DNA from: Certhia americana
Taxonomy: Eukaryota > Chordata > Aves > Passeriformes > Certhiidae
Length of the DNA: 64,000 bases
Direction: 5' to 3'
Assembly: GCA_018697195.1 (NCBI GenBank)
Contig: CM031871.1
Coordinates: 125,909 to 189,908, forward strand
In this document: positions 48,201-62,395 of the stretch, piece after piece
Layout of the letters: every line of letters starts with the position of its first letter
Position numbering within the stretch: position 1 is the first letter of the stretch
Notes under the pieces: model-generated
The model's database searches: none
The model's input: only the letters and a program-made list of their open reading frames with translations
What the model was told of the DNA's origin: nothing
Made by a program: the position numbers and the translations under genes

Positions 48201-51200
48201 GACCCAATTAAAAACGCTCACTGTGCTGCATCATATGAGCAGCCATCCTCTCAGTTCTTTGACTTATTTCCCTTTCTTCATTTCTCCATTATTTTTCCTC
48301 TCCTTGCTTGATCTATCAGTTCTTCCCACTTCATGTTTGCATATCCCACCTTAGCCTCCACTCTTGTGTTTCCACAGGAGATTCTTTACTCTTTCTCTGT
48401 GATTCTCTGAGAAGGGATGTGCAGAAAAGACAAAAAAAAAAAGCCTGGTGTGATTCACCCCAAAGTACAATCCACATCGACTTAGGGAGCATTGCTGCTT
48501 CAGGGAGCTGGGAATATGTGTGTGTTGATGTGCTAATAGATATGAAGACTGCCCTTTTCCTCCAGGAATGTCCAGACAGCAAATGAACCAGTGAGTGTAG
48601 AGGGCAGGCTCATTTAATGATAAATCACACTTTTCCCTTCCCACCCAAGACATATAAAAGGAACTTTCTCCAATGGCAGGGAAGAGGCAGGTGTGAATTC
48701 TGGGACTAAGGAAGACCTCCTGTTCCTGGCAGTGTTAGGAGCAGCTGTTCCCTTACCCTCTGTTCAGGATAGCTGCTAGGGACAGGGGAATGTGCCACAG
48801 ACAGTGTATTGCATTACAGTTAGACTGAAAAAGCCATTTTCAATTGGGCTGCATTAGTGAAGGACATAAAAGTATGCTGCTCAATGAGGTTTGCAGTCAA
48901 CAAGGCAGGATCAGCCCACTGAGAAGGGGAAAGATGTAAGAAATTACGTTTAGATTGCTTCATCAAGTGTGATTATCTGACTACCCTCTGTCTTGTTAAC
49001 CATGTACAATAACAACTGTACAGAAGAAAAATAGAAGCCAGCTTGCTCATTCAGGGAAGCACAAGTAGGATAAGCACCAGAGCTTCTTCATGGAATGGTT
49101 GTGCTTTGTTTTTACAACTGGCATAAGGTGGGAATCTAGGGAAATAGCCATCTGTATCTTTTCCTATGCATGAATTCTGACAAGCAAAGGATTACATGAA
49201 ACTAGCAAGTGACAGGGCAGGCTCAAAGTAGTCACAGGATCTTGGCTTTTAACATGTCCTAGGATACATCTGTGGAGCTCCTTCATGCAGGGTGTCATGG
49301 ATATTAAAGAGTTCACATAAGTTCAAAAAGGGCCCAATCCAAATATATCTCTTCTTGGCTTTAGTAACTCTGATTAGTCTGACTACTGTATGATGGGTTG
49401 CCCCACTTTTTACAGTAATGGCTACAAATTTTCAAACAGATTTTTTATCTGATGGGATTGTTGGAGAATGAGAAAACTTGACTCTGCTGCTGCTCCTCAT
49501 GATCCTGGTTCTCTTCTTTTCTCATTAGGTGTCTGGCTCCACCTTGCAGTCTTCCACACTTAAGAGTTCAATTCACTTGTTTAAGCTTGGGCACGTGCCC
49601 TTTTAGGTATTGCCTGGCCTCCAAGAGAGCTTGGCTCTTCTTTAGGGTTCATGGCCAATCTGCCAGCCCAGCGTGGCTGCCTCAGAAAATTTTTCAAGTT
49701 TTTCAAAATGTCTCTGTTCAGAAAACAGAAACTTGACCTTAAAACATGTGTTTTGTTTAGCAGCCTTTAGTACATCTGCATTTGACTGTATGCTTTGAAT
49801 TCTTTATTTCTCTCCTTCCCTTTTTTCCCCCTCCTTCCTTCATTCTTTTTGTGAATTTCTCTTCGTTTCACTTCCTATCAGTGTCACCTCCTCTTCGTGA
49901 TTTCCCCCCTTCTCCAACCCTGTTAATGTGGTTGTTCTCCATCAAAAACGCTTTTTGGAATATGGGAGTTGCCTTCACTTTGTGAGCTGAAATTAGCCTG
50001 TGGATTGTGTAGTGAGCTCTGTGTGCATGTGTGTGGCTAGAAACTGTTGTCTGACACCTCCCAAAGAGCTAAATTACAGAACAAAAGAAAATCACTTTAG
50101 TTTTAGCCGATGACTTGGCCTTCCCACATGCCCACTAGCTAAGCTGCAATTGGGATAATTCATTAATGAAATCAGCTTCCAATAATAGTTGTTTGGATTG
50201 AATCAGCTGCATCTCTGTACCTCTTCCTTCTGTCTGTCTTTTGTTGGGAATGTGACTCACAGGCTGGAGTGCCGGGGCTGCTCCGAGTACCTTGCTAACA
50301 GAGCCAAGTGTGCAGGCTCTGTTCCATAGTGGTGGCTGGGGCAAATGTCAGCCCCACCAAGAAGAGGTCAGAGCAGCCAGGAGCCCAACCCTTCTTCTGA
50401 GGCATCCCCTTCCCCTTGCTTCCCTGCCTTGTCTCCACAACCCTAGGCACCAAAATGGCAAAGCAGTTCCAAATTCCCAAGGAATGGGTGAAAGTGCTGA
50501 ACTGAGAGAGTGGCCATGTGTGTAATGCCTGCACAGCCACCCACAGCCTGAGCCCCAAAGGGAAAGCCTCAGATCTCCTTTTATGGGGATCTTTTTTTCT
50601 GAAGAAAGTGGTCAGGATTTGGCATGCCTGTATTCAGTCTCTGTGTGAGCACAGTGCTGGCACCTTGTGCCTCTCAGTGCCGCTTTCTCCGGGGCGGGAG
50701 GGGAGCCGTGGGGTTCAGGACAGCTCACACACTACTGCTTTTAGTAGTACAGTGCACTCACAAAGAAACCTGGTGGGTATGATCTTTACATCTGCAGCAT
50801 TTTTTTGAGACCCGTAGACCCTGTTTGAATATTGTGCTATTATTGATTTCCTGCTCCAGCTCTCCTGTCCAAAATTATTCTTGTATTCTTCTCTATTTTT
50901 TTTCTCTTACTGCTTTCCAGGCATGGGCATGTTTGTGCACAACAATACCCACACATGTACTCAACCCAGTACAGCTGGCCTGCACATGAGCACAAGGGTG
51001 TCTGAGTGTGCAGGGGGTTTGGGATGATTATTTATATTTCCTTTTATGGGGATCTCTGCAAGTGTAGTTTTCTGGTGATTCATGTTTTGGCCAAGGCTGC
51101 AGTCTTTTTCAGCTTTTTCATTAAAAAGGGGGTTGTGTTTAGTGATAGTTCTCATTTTTACCCTGCCATCTGCCTTGAACTGTGTAGTGCTGCATGTTGC

Positions 51201-53374
51201 ACTGGTGGGGAGGAGAGAAGGAAAAGCAAGCTGAGTCTGGGGAGTGCAGTCAGGGCTACAGACCTGCCCAGTAATTTCTCAGTGTCATTCCAGAAGGTTA
51301 CAAAAACAGTGACTTCCATCTTCCCTGCCCGCCAACCGGAGCCTCCATCTTCTTGCTTCATTTCAATGCTGTACCCAGGGCAAGAGAGGCTGTGCTATAT
51401 ATGCAGGCTCATCTCAGAGCCACAGCTACCCCTGCCTTTCTCTCATGAGTGTGTTCCCCTTCCTGCTGCCTGAGTGGCATCCTGGCAGACAGCCTCTTGC
51501 TGAACTGGAGTTTGGCTCTCCCAGTCAGGTCTGCACTGGAGGGAGGTTCCAGTGACTGTGTATTTGTAGCCTGTTCCTTGGGCTGTGCCTTTCCAGCATG
51601 CTCACCTCGAAGCAGTTGCATGGAATAAAAGCAGTGATGTCTGACTATCAGGCTCAGCATGGTGGGGCTGCCTGGTCCCATGGCCTTGTAAAAGACATGT
51701 ATGGCTCCACATGCTGTGGTGGGGAAACTGAGGATGAGCACAAGGTAAGAGGGCAGCAGCTGTCAAGCTATGTGGCATGACCATCACCAGCCTTGTGCTC
51801 TGTTGTGTTAATGACTCCAACTCCTCAGTGCTTCTTTTTCTCTTTGTTTGATGCAATAGTTGTAAGCAATGCTTCTCTCTGCACTCCCCATCCTTTCAGC
51901 TTCACTGTAAGTCCTAAGCTGAAGGAAAAGGCAGGTTTTGCAGAGACCAGAAAATCTTCAAGCTCAAGCCCAGAGCTTCTTTCACTGGGAGACCTCAGTT
52001 CTCAAAGCAGAGAGATGGGCTCTGGAGAAATTGCATCAGCCAGTTCAGCCAGTGCATCCACACATTCCCCTGAAATCTTAGCCTCATGCCAGTGCAGGGG
52101 AGCCAGGGAACCGTGGCTCCCTGTGAAATGGAGTGTTTCCATCTGCCAGGTGAGAAGGAGTGGCACTGTCCCCTCAGAGGTGTTTTGACACTACAGAAAG
52201 CCTCATCTTATGGCAGTGTGTGTGCCACTCTATGAGCTGGCAGTCACTGTGACTGACAGGTATCTACCTGCAGCAAGAACCCAGCATCACTTTGCTGTTA
52301 GAGATGCAGTCACTAAGTTTTATTTCCTAAATGAGATTGCAGTTGGATTCTGTCTGCCCTGCTCCCCATTTTCTTAGGATCCTGTAGTAAATTGTCTGCC
52401 TTAAGCAGAGAATAGCCATAGCTTCAGTCTCTCAGCAGAGGTTTAAGCCACTGTATGAGAGCTGCAGGCAACTGCAAATTGATCCAGTGGGATCCAGCTG
52501 CTGACCTTCAATTCCATCAGTGAGCAGGAACTTACAGCTGACGCTTTCCTTTTCCACTGGTGATGCAATTGCTTCATCCCTTTAGAAAGACTTGAATTAA
52601 TTTCTGAGGGACTGGACTCTTCTCATCAGGCTGTCTGTGACCCTTGACAGTACTAATACTGCAAACCCAGACGTGATTAATCATTATGCTTTTAAAGAAG
52701 ATTCCAAGCCTAGCTGCTTGGATTAACTGCAGCCATTGACAACACTGACACAACAACCTTTAGTAGAAAGGGACATGGTTGGTGTTCAGCTATATAAACA
52801 AGCATTGCTATTTCTTCTCTATGAGACTGAAGTTTGGGAAGGGCTTTTTAGTTGCATTGAGTCTGTTTTCAGAACTACAAAGTAATTACCTCATTTAAAG
52901 TCAGAAAGGTCTTGCTTCAGCTCCCCAGTAGCTATAAAAATCACCCAAATATTTCAATGCATGAATGAGAACATGATTTGTGGATTCAAACTTGCCACAT
53001 CTAACAGGTGCAATTCTTTTACTTTTGACCCTTCAGACTAAAGGTCCCATTCATTTGAATTCCAACTCAGAATATTCTGTGATATGTGAAAATTGTTGTT
53101 AGTAGCTTTAATATAAAAATGCTTGTGCTTCTGTTGTCACATTGCATTAATAGAGCCGAGTGTGTCCATTCCACCACGTGGCTGATTTGAGCTGAACACC
53201 CTTCATTTTCTGTGACTGCTGGCAGGCTTCTTGGTACGTCTTAGATTACCTTAGATGCAACGAAAGTACATTTTTTTAGATGGAATGAGCTTTTAGTCAT
53301 GACATAAGCAGGCATATGTCCCATTGGTTTAAGCAGGGAATCTAGAGTGCCCATCTTCAAGATATCCCTGGAAT
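45211..53374. other. Unique DNA, no gene seen
   Basis: Eight kilobases with only chance open frames, the longest being 155 codons at 51006-51473 and 145 codons at 46820-47257. None shows a domain, and opposite-strand frames overlap freely. GC content is moderately higher at 50,200-52,200. I see no interspersed repeat. Confidence 0.5.
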
Positions 53375-53455
53375 GAATTCTTGGCTTCACCATTGCCTAG
53401 TTCTGGACTCTGAGGAAGTCATTTAAACTACCATTTCTTTAGTGTATTTTTGTAT
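53375..53455 (+). repeat. Possible MIR core SINE relic
   Basis: TTCTTGGCTTCACCATTGCC, then CTGAGGAAGTCATTTAAACT and CCATTTCTTTAGTG follow the order of the MIR core (CTGGCTCTGCCACTTACTAG, then GGGCAAGTTACTTAACC, then CCTCAGT). The match is weak and short. Confidence 0.3.
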
Positions 53456-54729
53456 GTGATTCCTCGTGGTTTGTATCCTTCAGATGTAAAAGAGCTATGT
53501 CTGTTGAGTTCTCCTTCTTTGTCTCTTCGCCAAGATCTGCACATTTATCTTTTCCTTAATCTTTCCTTTTTAACTGAGTTTAGATGCAGTGATGTCAAAG
53601 AGTATTCAATGAGTAACGTGTAATTCTTGTGTAACTTGTGGGACCTCTTGAGCAAGAGAAGACAAACTGGCTTCTGCTGTTTTGTGAGCTAGAAAGTCTT
53701 ATGCTAATGGCTTGTTTCAAACATATTCAGAGAAGTCAGAGTATGGAAAAAACTTACTAAATCATGAAACTTCTCTGGCTCCTAATATGGAATATTTTCC
53801 TTATAGAGTACTTTCAATTATTTGTCCAAAAATCTTTCTAAATATCCTTAGCAATGGATCTTTTGAACTTGCTGTTGGAAGACTTGATATCATACTAGAA
53901 CTACTTGTAAAGACAAATTAATGTTTCAATGGAAGTTTATCTTCTCATAATTTAATGTCATTACTCATAGATTTACTACTTCTTGCATAATCCAAAATTC
54001 CCCTCCTTTCTTGGTGTTTATAGCCTTCAAGTATTTGTCATTTCTGGTTGTATTCTTTTTGTTCATTGTCTTCGAGCCAAGGTCTGCATACTTCATTTTC
54101 TTAACATCTTTTAAATCAGCCCACGGATGTTCTTGTTTCTCCTCTGCTACTGCTTTAGCTCCATTTTTGTTTAAGTTAATGAAATGTCTCAAAGTGAATG
54201 GAATATCCCTAAGTGTTCTAGAAGGAGGGACAGAGTCTTGCAAACCCATTTTAAGTCATGGGACTGATCGAAATATGTCTGAATCAATGTGGGAATTCCC
54301 AGACATTCTTATTCTTACAGGATTTCCCATGTAAATAGAATACCTTGTAAAATAGATTTTTTTTTTCTGTTTCTGGGCAGCCAGAACTCACAGCTTGCAA
54401 AGGCTTCTAATGTACCTATGCAAATAAATTATGCAGGTAGAGCGAATCTGGTGGGTTGAATTTAGTGGGGAGGCCTGTATGAACCCTGCCACTTACTGTG
54501 TGAACACAGTAAGGCTTGCTGTCCTCTTGTGCCTGGGATTTCCAGTTGTCATTCCAGCCTTTAAATCTACTTTCTCCTAACCTTCTGATTTGTGATCTAA
54601 CTTTCTAACCATATTTTTTAGTTTATAACAATGTTATTCTTTGTTAATAGACCCTTCACTTTTTCTGCAGCAGTGATGAAGGTGTTAGGTAAAAAGTGGA
54701 CTAACATACTTTCACATAATATTCCAGCA
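53456..54729. other. Unique DNA with one lysine-rich open frame
   Basis: A 94-codon minus-strand frame (53965-54249) has an unusually basic, hydrophilic translation that includes AEEKQEHPWADLKDVKKMK. It reads more like protein than its neighbours do, but I cannot assign it to a family. An in-frame stop lies just upstream of its ATG. It may be chance or a relic of a retrocopy. Confidence 0.4.
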
Positions 54730-54731
54730 AG

Positions 54732-55085
54732 CTAAGTGTGCAAACTTGATCTAGAGCCAAAACCTATATTTTTCTTATTGTCATTAAGCCTGCTTGGGCT
54801 TATTTTGTTCCCGTCAAGATCCAAGAAAATTAAGTCTATGAGTAAAATTTCCTGAGATACTTTGTCAAATGCTTGTGCTTTAGATACATCATGTAATACT
54901 GTATTCCCTACAGCCACAAATTTTACAATTCTGTAAAAGATACTCAGGTTTTTCTGACAGTCTATTCTTTAGAAACTAGTGCAGCTGAAAATTTTGTTCC
55001 ATCATTCTGTAGATTAGAGCTGACTGGCAATGGTCTGCAAACCCCAGTTTTGTGTTTTATGTGGTCTGCAGAGAATTTTCTGGTC
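54732..55085 (-). mobile_element. Old CR1 LINE reverse-transcriptase fragment, minus orientation
   Basis: On the minus strand the frame at 54732-54917 contains AQAFDKVSQEILL, the equivalent of the LINE reverse-transcriptase palm motif usually written DFSKAFDxVxHxIL, where the aspartate is catalytic in active elements. Here the residues before AFD read DVSKAQ, so two residues appear to be inserted or mutated. Upstream on the minus strand (54920-55085), nucleotide blocks such as GGTTTTTCTGACAG and GAAAATTTTGTTCCATC keep the order of CR1 ORF2, but stops interrupt the frame. It is clearly dead and ancient. Confidence 0.7.
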
Positions 55086-56306
55086 ACAAAGTGCAGTGTC
55101 TTCCCTTTAATGCTAAATTTCATTATAGGCACTTAGAGTACATTAAACACACTTCTTAATACTAGTCACATGTATAAGCTGCTCTTCTACTTGCTACAGG
55201 ACTGTGATCACAAATAAAAGGAAAGTAATGTATATAATAAAATGAAGAAAGGCTGTTGTGTCTTAATTAGGTTGCATTAAGCAGTTGACCTCCCTCCAGA
55301 ACAGAATATACTTTCTGGCAAGAAAGCTCAGCATCTCTTTGGCCTTTGAAGATGTGCACAGGGAGCTACAAAGGATCTCTACACCTTTTATATCTTCTGC
55401 TTTTCCTGGGAATCATTGCAGTTCTCTTTATGCATACAGGAACTTCTCTATCTGGCCTTACATATTCTTCTTTGGGTACTGGAGAGAAAATTGTAGCAGA
55501 CTGCGTTCCTGGCCTCTGGGTGGTTGGTCCCTTCCCTCCCTGAGTTCTGCTTGCAGTGCATCTCCTAGTGAGATGCCATCCTTGTCCTGATTACCAGAGT
55601 AATCATCAGCGCAGCTTCACAGCTTGTGCTTTGTAGGTGTGTAAGTGCATTTGTGTCTAAAGGCTTTCAGGTATTTGAGTCTCCTGTGTTACTTGTCCAT
55701 GTCTTGTGACATTGTTCCCTTCCTGCCATGGGCCCTGTGCATCTTTCTGCACTTTTGCCTCTTATGTCCATTGTTTTGCACCCCGGGTTTCCCTCAGAAG
55801 TCACTTTGTTCCATTAGTCCATCTGTGCCAGGGCTCTAGGCTTTCCTCCCTTTTTTGAGGGGCCTACAGGTCCTTTTTGCCTTTTTCAACTTCTTTTAAA
55901 TTAATCATGGAGAGGATCTTGTGTCCTCCCAAATACTTCCATGCCTCATACAATTTTCCTCTTTCCTTTTCTATCATGGAGACTAAAGTGAAGCCTTGCA
56001 GAGAGTCAGTGTTATGATCTCTAGATTTGTCATTTCAGATACTGTAAGTTTTATTTTCTCATAATTTTCTGCACAGCCTATACTTTTAGAATGTGTTCAA
56101 ACCTTAGTCCTCTTGACCAAAATTGCTCTTTGGATTCTCATATTGCAGAACATAAATGTACTTTATTTTCTTCCCTCCTCTACTATTCACTCTTACATTT
56201 AATGTTTTATTCTATTTCCCCCAAGTGGGACAAGGATTTTTGCAAGGTGTATCTCTTGCAAGTGAGTAAAATAAGATTTGTTTTACTTTGTAATCTTTAA
56301 TTTTCT

Positions 56307-56324
56307 TCATTATAATTATAATGA
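56307..56324. repeat. 18-bp perfect AT palindrome
   Basis: TCATTATAATTATAATGA is its own reverse complement. It contains paired TAAT/ATTA words that homeodomain proteins can bind, but in AT-rich DNA such palindromes are not rare. Confidence 0.8.
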
Positions 56325-59300
56325 CCTTAAATATAATCACAAAACAGGGAGTGAAGCTCACTGTTGAAGTTAGTTCTTTAAATTTCTGTTTAGGACAAAT
56401 ATCAGTACCTTACTAACTTAGGAAAACTTGTAAAAATTAATCAGATATGCAAATTAAAATCTTATATCACGATGATAAATTTTGGGGCAAAGAGAACTCT
56501 TTCTTGGCATATCTTTCTCTTCCATTACTACGAGTATTGCACAAATTCTTTCACAAAGGAGGCCACATAAGAGAGCCACATAAAGAATATCTTTAGATGG
56601 TTCTGACCCCCTTAGCTCTTCTCAGGCAGGAACCAGAACACCTTTGTCTTATTTTTTGCTGGCCTGTGTTTTCCTGAGCTAATTTTTCACCTGCTGGTAT
56701 CTAATTTTACATTATTGTTCCTATTACTGCAATCCTAAGAGATTTATCTAGCGCATATTAGTGTTCTCTCCTGTTGAACTTTTAACCCCCTGCTGAATTC
56801 CCACTGATGGAAAGAGCCCCTACTTCTCTGGGTTTCATTTGGCTAACAGCTGCCCCATCTGCTTAAGCTCCAGGATAGAAAGAAGTTGTCCTTACTGCTG
56901 TTTGTGCACTAACAAGTGAATTTTCCTAGTTGTTTGATTTTTCCCCACTCTTCCCAACTTTCACTGTTCCACATACATATTTCATGGAGCTGTGGCTTGC
57001 ATGGAGTCAATGAAGTAGGGAGATATTGGGTAGCTTCTCCAGCTGGCTGAAGTCACAGAGAAGGTTATTGTAGTGAGGGTATGTGATGTTGTGGGAAGGA
57101 CAGAGGGAGCAAAGAAGAAGCAAATCAATAGGAATACCTCAAAGCAAAAGGACCTTGGTTTTGTTTCTGTGCTACCTCACAGGGTACTTGTGTCCCTGTA
57201 CCATCATGTCAGTCAGGATTTGGGGAAGAGGGGTAACTGATGCTTTCCAAAGTGCTCCTAACTCTGATTGAGCAGCTTCTGGGTCTCCATTACCTAAAGG
57301 CTGATCTGGAATGTCAGACACAGCCAAGCTGTCTTAGGTGAATCATGGAGAAGGTCACACACTGGTTTTGGGTCAGGCAAATGGGAGGTTAAACATCGTG
57401 TCTCATTAAATGTCCTAGACTTGTTTGAAGGGTGCTGAGAAAATTCCCTTTGTTAACAAGATTGGCTGCATTCACCCAGCCACCTTGGGACAGCAAAAGG
57501 AGAATGGTGTGCCAGCATGTTCTGCCAGTGCAGCTGGTGGGGTCTGCTAGCTCTTGTTGTGAGTTCTGCCTTGGAGCTTTCCCAGGAATAAATTGCTGGC
57601 ACTCCTTGCATCAGCAATGAGCCAGAGGAAAGTCCGTGTTGTCTCTGCTTTGTGCTGTTTTGTTTAGATCACCTGAACACCCTCCCTCCAGGGTCTACCT
57701 TTTTGGTCTAAAGTTAGAGATTTTGCATATTGCATTTTGGCGTCCTTGCATTCAGTTACTTTGTCCTTCCTCCTGCTGACGTAGGTGAAGGTTGAAGAGG
57801 AGCATGCTGCTCTCCATGTGGGTCACTTCGTGTCATCAGGACCTGTGATGATAAGATGGGATAATCTTTCTGCCTTTTAGCTGCCTATTAAGAAATATTG
57901 GTGCTAGTGTGCATGTTTGGGATTTTAGAGAGAACAGACATCACTTGTAGCCAGGCCACCTCAGGGACAGAGCTCATCAGCTGTGAAGGCTCCAGAGGCT
58001 CCAGATCCCCCAACATGCAATTTCTGCCTGTGGGGGCCACCAAAGCACCTCCTGAATCCGGTGAGACAGTTAATGTGGATGCGTACTTGATGGCTGAGTC
58101 TCATGAACAGCACCTTTGAGATGCTAAAGGCAAACCAAGTACTTGAGCTTTACCTCTTTTTAATATCTGTCCAGTCCAGGAACTGCAGTTTCCAAGTCAC
58201 TGTGGCTAGTTGTATGACTTTATCCAATTCCAGAATCTTAAGGTCCCAAATTAAATGGATTTGCTATAAATTTATGACTGGACAGCTGCATCTTTTACCG
58301 TCTGATGCCCTTTTTGTACAACCTGTGAGGTGCATCTACCTGAGACTGGTGAAAATGTTGAAATGCTCCTGCTCCCCACCTCAGAGAATGTCACTTGTCT
58401 TCTCCAGACCCAGATTCCTGCAGTCTTTGAAGAGCAGGCTTCTTTCCTTCTGCAGAAGGAGAAGGTCAATATACTTATCTGCAAACTACTGTTTTCATCT
58501 GTTCATGAAAAAAATTGTATATTAACACAATTTGTATATCTAACAGGCTTCAACTGGTAGCTTCACATATTTTCTACTTAGAATAACCCAAAATACCAAG
58601 TTCTAAGCATACATTAGTAAAGAAAAATATTTTCTCGGGTAACCATTACTCCAGACTGCACAAAAAGCCTTGACCCTGAGGACTCTTGTTCTCTTGGGAA
58701 CGGGAGAGAGAAGGGAAGTGCACTGGGCAGAATCCCAGTCCTCAGGACATTGCTTAATGCACATCCATCCTGGTGTTCACTCCAGTTATAAACAAACAGT
58801 GAGATCCGACTGTGCTTTGCAGTGCTTGGGTCCAAATGTATTTCCTGGCTGCTTCCAAATGCTGTGCCCGAAGGCATGCAGTCCTTTCCTGGGAAGGAAA
58901 TCTGGGATAAAGGGGGGACCAGAAGACTGAGGCATGGTGCACTGCAATTTAGTTAGAGCCCAGTGATTAAGCCTTGTGTGCTGGCTCCAGGCTGCTCTTC
59001 CATCATGTTCTGATTGCAGCCCCGTGGCTGGAGGGTGCTCAGCTTCCTCCAGCTGCAGCAGCAAAACCACTTGTGTTTGTTTTGGTCTCGATTATCCTGT
59101 TGCTGATTTCATCCTTACACCAGCTGATAAACCTGGAGCAAAGATGCAATCTGCAGCCTTGCTGCTTGGGCAGACAGAGCTCTTCCCTGGGAATGTGTAA
59201 TTGTGTAATTTGAAACAAGGTGACTTTATCTGAGCCTCTTTCACTTTTCAATCTCCTTTCTGTTTTGCATTCTCTGGGGATGAATCTGTGCTCCCTTTCC

Positions 59301-62300
59301 CATCCTGGTTTAAGACTTCTCTGATCCTATTTTAGTAGACTTTTTTCCTAAGCCCTGAATAAAAAAGGGTTGATTTCTTAGTGAAGAAAAATGCAATACT
59401 TCTGCAGCATATTCCCAAAAGGCTCAAAAGAGAACTCCTTGGGTTTGGAAACTGATTTGGAGAAAGGAGATAGAGCAAAAAACAAGTAGTATTTAACAAA
59501 TAAAATGGTGACTGAAGTATTAGGAAACATTGTAATTGCGAAGCTGCCTGGCTTGGAGAAGAGGCTTGGAAATAAAATAGTGGAAGCTCCATCTGTATAA
59601 TGCGAGCATAATAAAAATTTTTCAGGGCAATTACACTGTAGAGCCCAGCCCCGTTTCTTCAACTGCCACTCTTACAATTATTCTGATTTTCCTATCTGGT
59701 CTATTGGTAGCTTTGTTTCTGCCAGGACAAGTATGTGTCTCTGTGTGCTATTAACCATCAAATGAGAAAAAGGGGGTTCGTTCAAGGCCAGGGGTGAAAA
59801 AATGAGTATATCTTTGTTTCTCTGATTGTCTCTGAAGGCATTTTATCTCCCCTTGCTCTACCTCATTCTCCCCTACTCTTTGTTAACAATAGGAACAAAA
59901 TCTAAGTTTTAGCGTTTGTGGGGTCTCTGTGCTCAGCTGCACATCCTGTTTTGGTTTTGGGGCTGGAAAAAACTGTTAATGGGGTACTGTGGCATTTTTT
60001 TCTATCCTTGGCAGCCAGTTATTACCTGCAAAAAATAAAATTTAACTTTGCAGATCTTGGGTCATAATGACTGTAATACCTGGGCTGAAACATGAGGGAC
60101 GCTGTGTCTAATTTGATTAGATATTCTAAGAACTTTTCCTAATGAAGGTGGAAATTTATATCATGAGATGTCAGAGTCTTCTTAGCTCTTGATCATATGC
60201 ATATGTTGCTGAAAGTTTACAACATTTTCTCTGGCTGCAAAGTGATCTTATTTAAAACATACAGGTGGCATTGCAGACTTAAATGCAATGAGCCTGCATC
60301 AGCAGCTCTGCACAAGACAAGTGTTATTATTTGATTCCAAGGAATCTGAAATTTTGGAGGATTTTGCTCCATCTGTAAGTTTGCAGCGGTTGTCTGTGGC
60401 TCTGCAATCTGGCCAGCCCTGGAGTGAACATAACTCTAAGTTTTTGGATATACACATGTGTTTCACATACTTGTGACAGTGCTGTATATCTTGGTGATCT
60501 ATGAGCTCAAGATGTTTGAAAAAGCATTAGCTTTTAATATTAATTAGTCAGTTCAGATGAGTCATATGACAGAGGGAAGAACAATTATTGATAATCAAAA
60601 ATTAGATTATGAAAGTTATATAAACTAGATTTTTAAAGTGTTTAGGCAATAAAATGTTCATACAGGCAAGATATTAATTAACAATGAAATGCTGGACTGG
60701 GTTTTGCTCTCAATTCGTAACTCCACTCTAGTTTTTAAAAAAAACCCCATACTTGTAGGAAAATGGTGTGCAGGCGTGGAGGCTTAAGGGGTCGTATAAC
60801 TAATTTCACTGCACACATGTCATTAATAAACTGTGAAGCTGTGAAATGCAGTGATATGGATACCTGAGAGCAACTTTCTTCTCACATGACACCAAGGCAC
60901 TTGAAATGCCCCAGAATGCTCTGACAGTGGCCTCAAGGTTAAGGCAAGATGAAGCTGATGGCAGGTTATATTTAGCGGAGGTCCTTGACTCCAGGACTCC
61001 CTCCCCTGCTGGTGCAGCTGGACCAATCTCCAACAACCTTTAGCTCATGCTGTAAGATGGATTTAATTTTTGGGACCTTTGTAAATAGGAATTGGGTGTG
61101 GATAGATTCTGGAATGCTGCAATGGATGTAGCTTGCACGCTTAGTCTAAACTGCATATCTTGCTAACTCCAGTGATTTTACCTTGAGTTTCACAGTAATT
61201 GAATCAGTTACATTGCTTTCAGCTTTAATTTTAAAAACACTAACATTCTAGCCTTCATAGTTTTTGTAGTTTGAAAATGTGTAGTAAAGCCTCAGAAATA
61301 AATCAAAGAAAGGCATCTATAAACACAGTTCTTCTGTTCTCATTAGGCCCTTTTAAGGCAAATTCAGGAATTGTGTATTTAAGTGCTGTTCATTATAATA
61401 TGTCCTGGTTTAAAACAGGTTCAGATTCCTTTGGAAAAAAATAATTTGAAAAGAGCAACTGGCAGTATACAAAAAAGTACAAAATAGAGTGTGGAAGAGC
61501 TGATTTATGATTTACCCTAAAATTTGCTTGAAAAGCAACTAAATAGTGGACACGTTACAAGGCAGGTTGGTTTATTTATCCTTGTTATCCGTTAATCATG
61601 CTGGATGCAGTGCTGCTGAAAACTGTAGTAGCTGTGCTGGTTTTTTTGGTTTTTTTAAAATAAAGTCAGACTTTGGGAGGGAACTGAAGTGTAGATATCC
61701 TAAAGGCATCTCTCCTTTCTAGACACTGTCACATAAAGTGGACTGTCAGGAACGTGTTGTTTCTCTTACCCTGAGACAGTGCACTGCACATTTTGCTCCG
61801 CATTTGGTATTACCAAAGACTAAAAAGTCTTCTCAGCTGCCCCTGAAACTGCCAAATGGAGGTCTTAAAATCATGCTCAGTTAAGCTGGAATGGCTGATT
61901 AATGTATGTTTCTCAAATTGAGTGAAATGAGGAGGCCAAAGTCTTCATGCTGTATTGTTTCTGTATTAGTCATCTCATTCCATGCTGGCCCCACTGGAAG
62001 GGAAGGATGAGTGCCATAGCTGGGACCTGATCCTGGAAAATTATTACCAGTATTCAAGATTCACCATGATCAGGCTTGCATGAGTATTTTTAGATCTTCT
62101 TCATAGTCTGTGCATTTTAAAACCTTCCTGGCATTATAGAAATCTGATCACTTGCCATTTGTGGCAGAGCAGGGCTGCAGCAGATGCACTCCTGCCTGCC
62201 TCTCTCAGGATCCTGCTGGAAGAGAGTGAATCTCGATGTGTCTGCCTGCACTGCTCCTGCTCATTCCTTCCACCCAAGTCTGCTGGTGTTTGCTGGCAGC

Positions 62301-62395
62301 CTGTCCTGTTTGTTAGTGTCAGGAGAATCAGGCAGAGAGCAGCTCTGGGGTGCACAAGATGAATGTGGGCTCTCAAACAGCTGCTGTATGCAGAC

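Noticed and set aside
51006..51473. 155-codon open frame in a GC-richer patch
   Set aside because: Overlapped by long frames on the other strand and without any family signature.
61398..61430. LTR start suggested by TGTCCTGGTTTAAAAC
   Set aside because: No further LTR-like sequence follows and no matching end is found.
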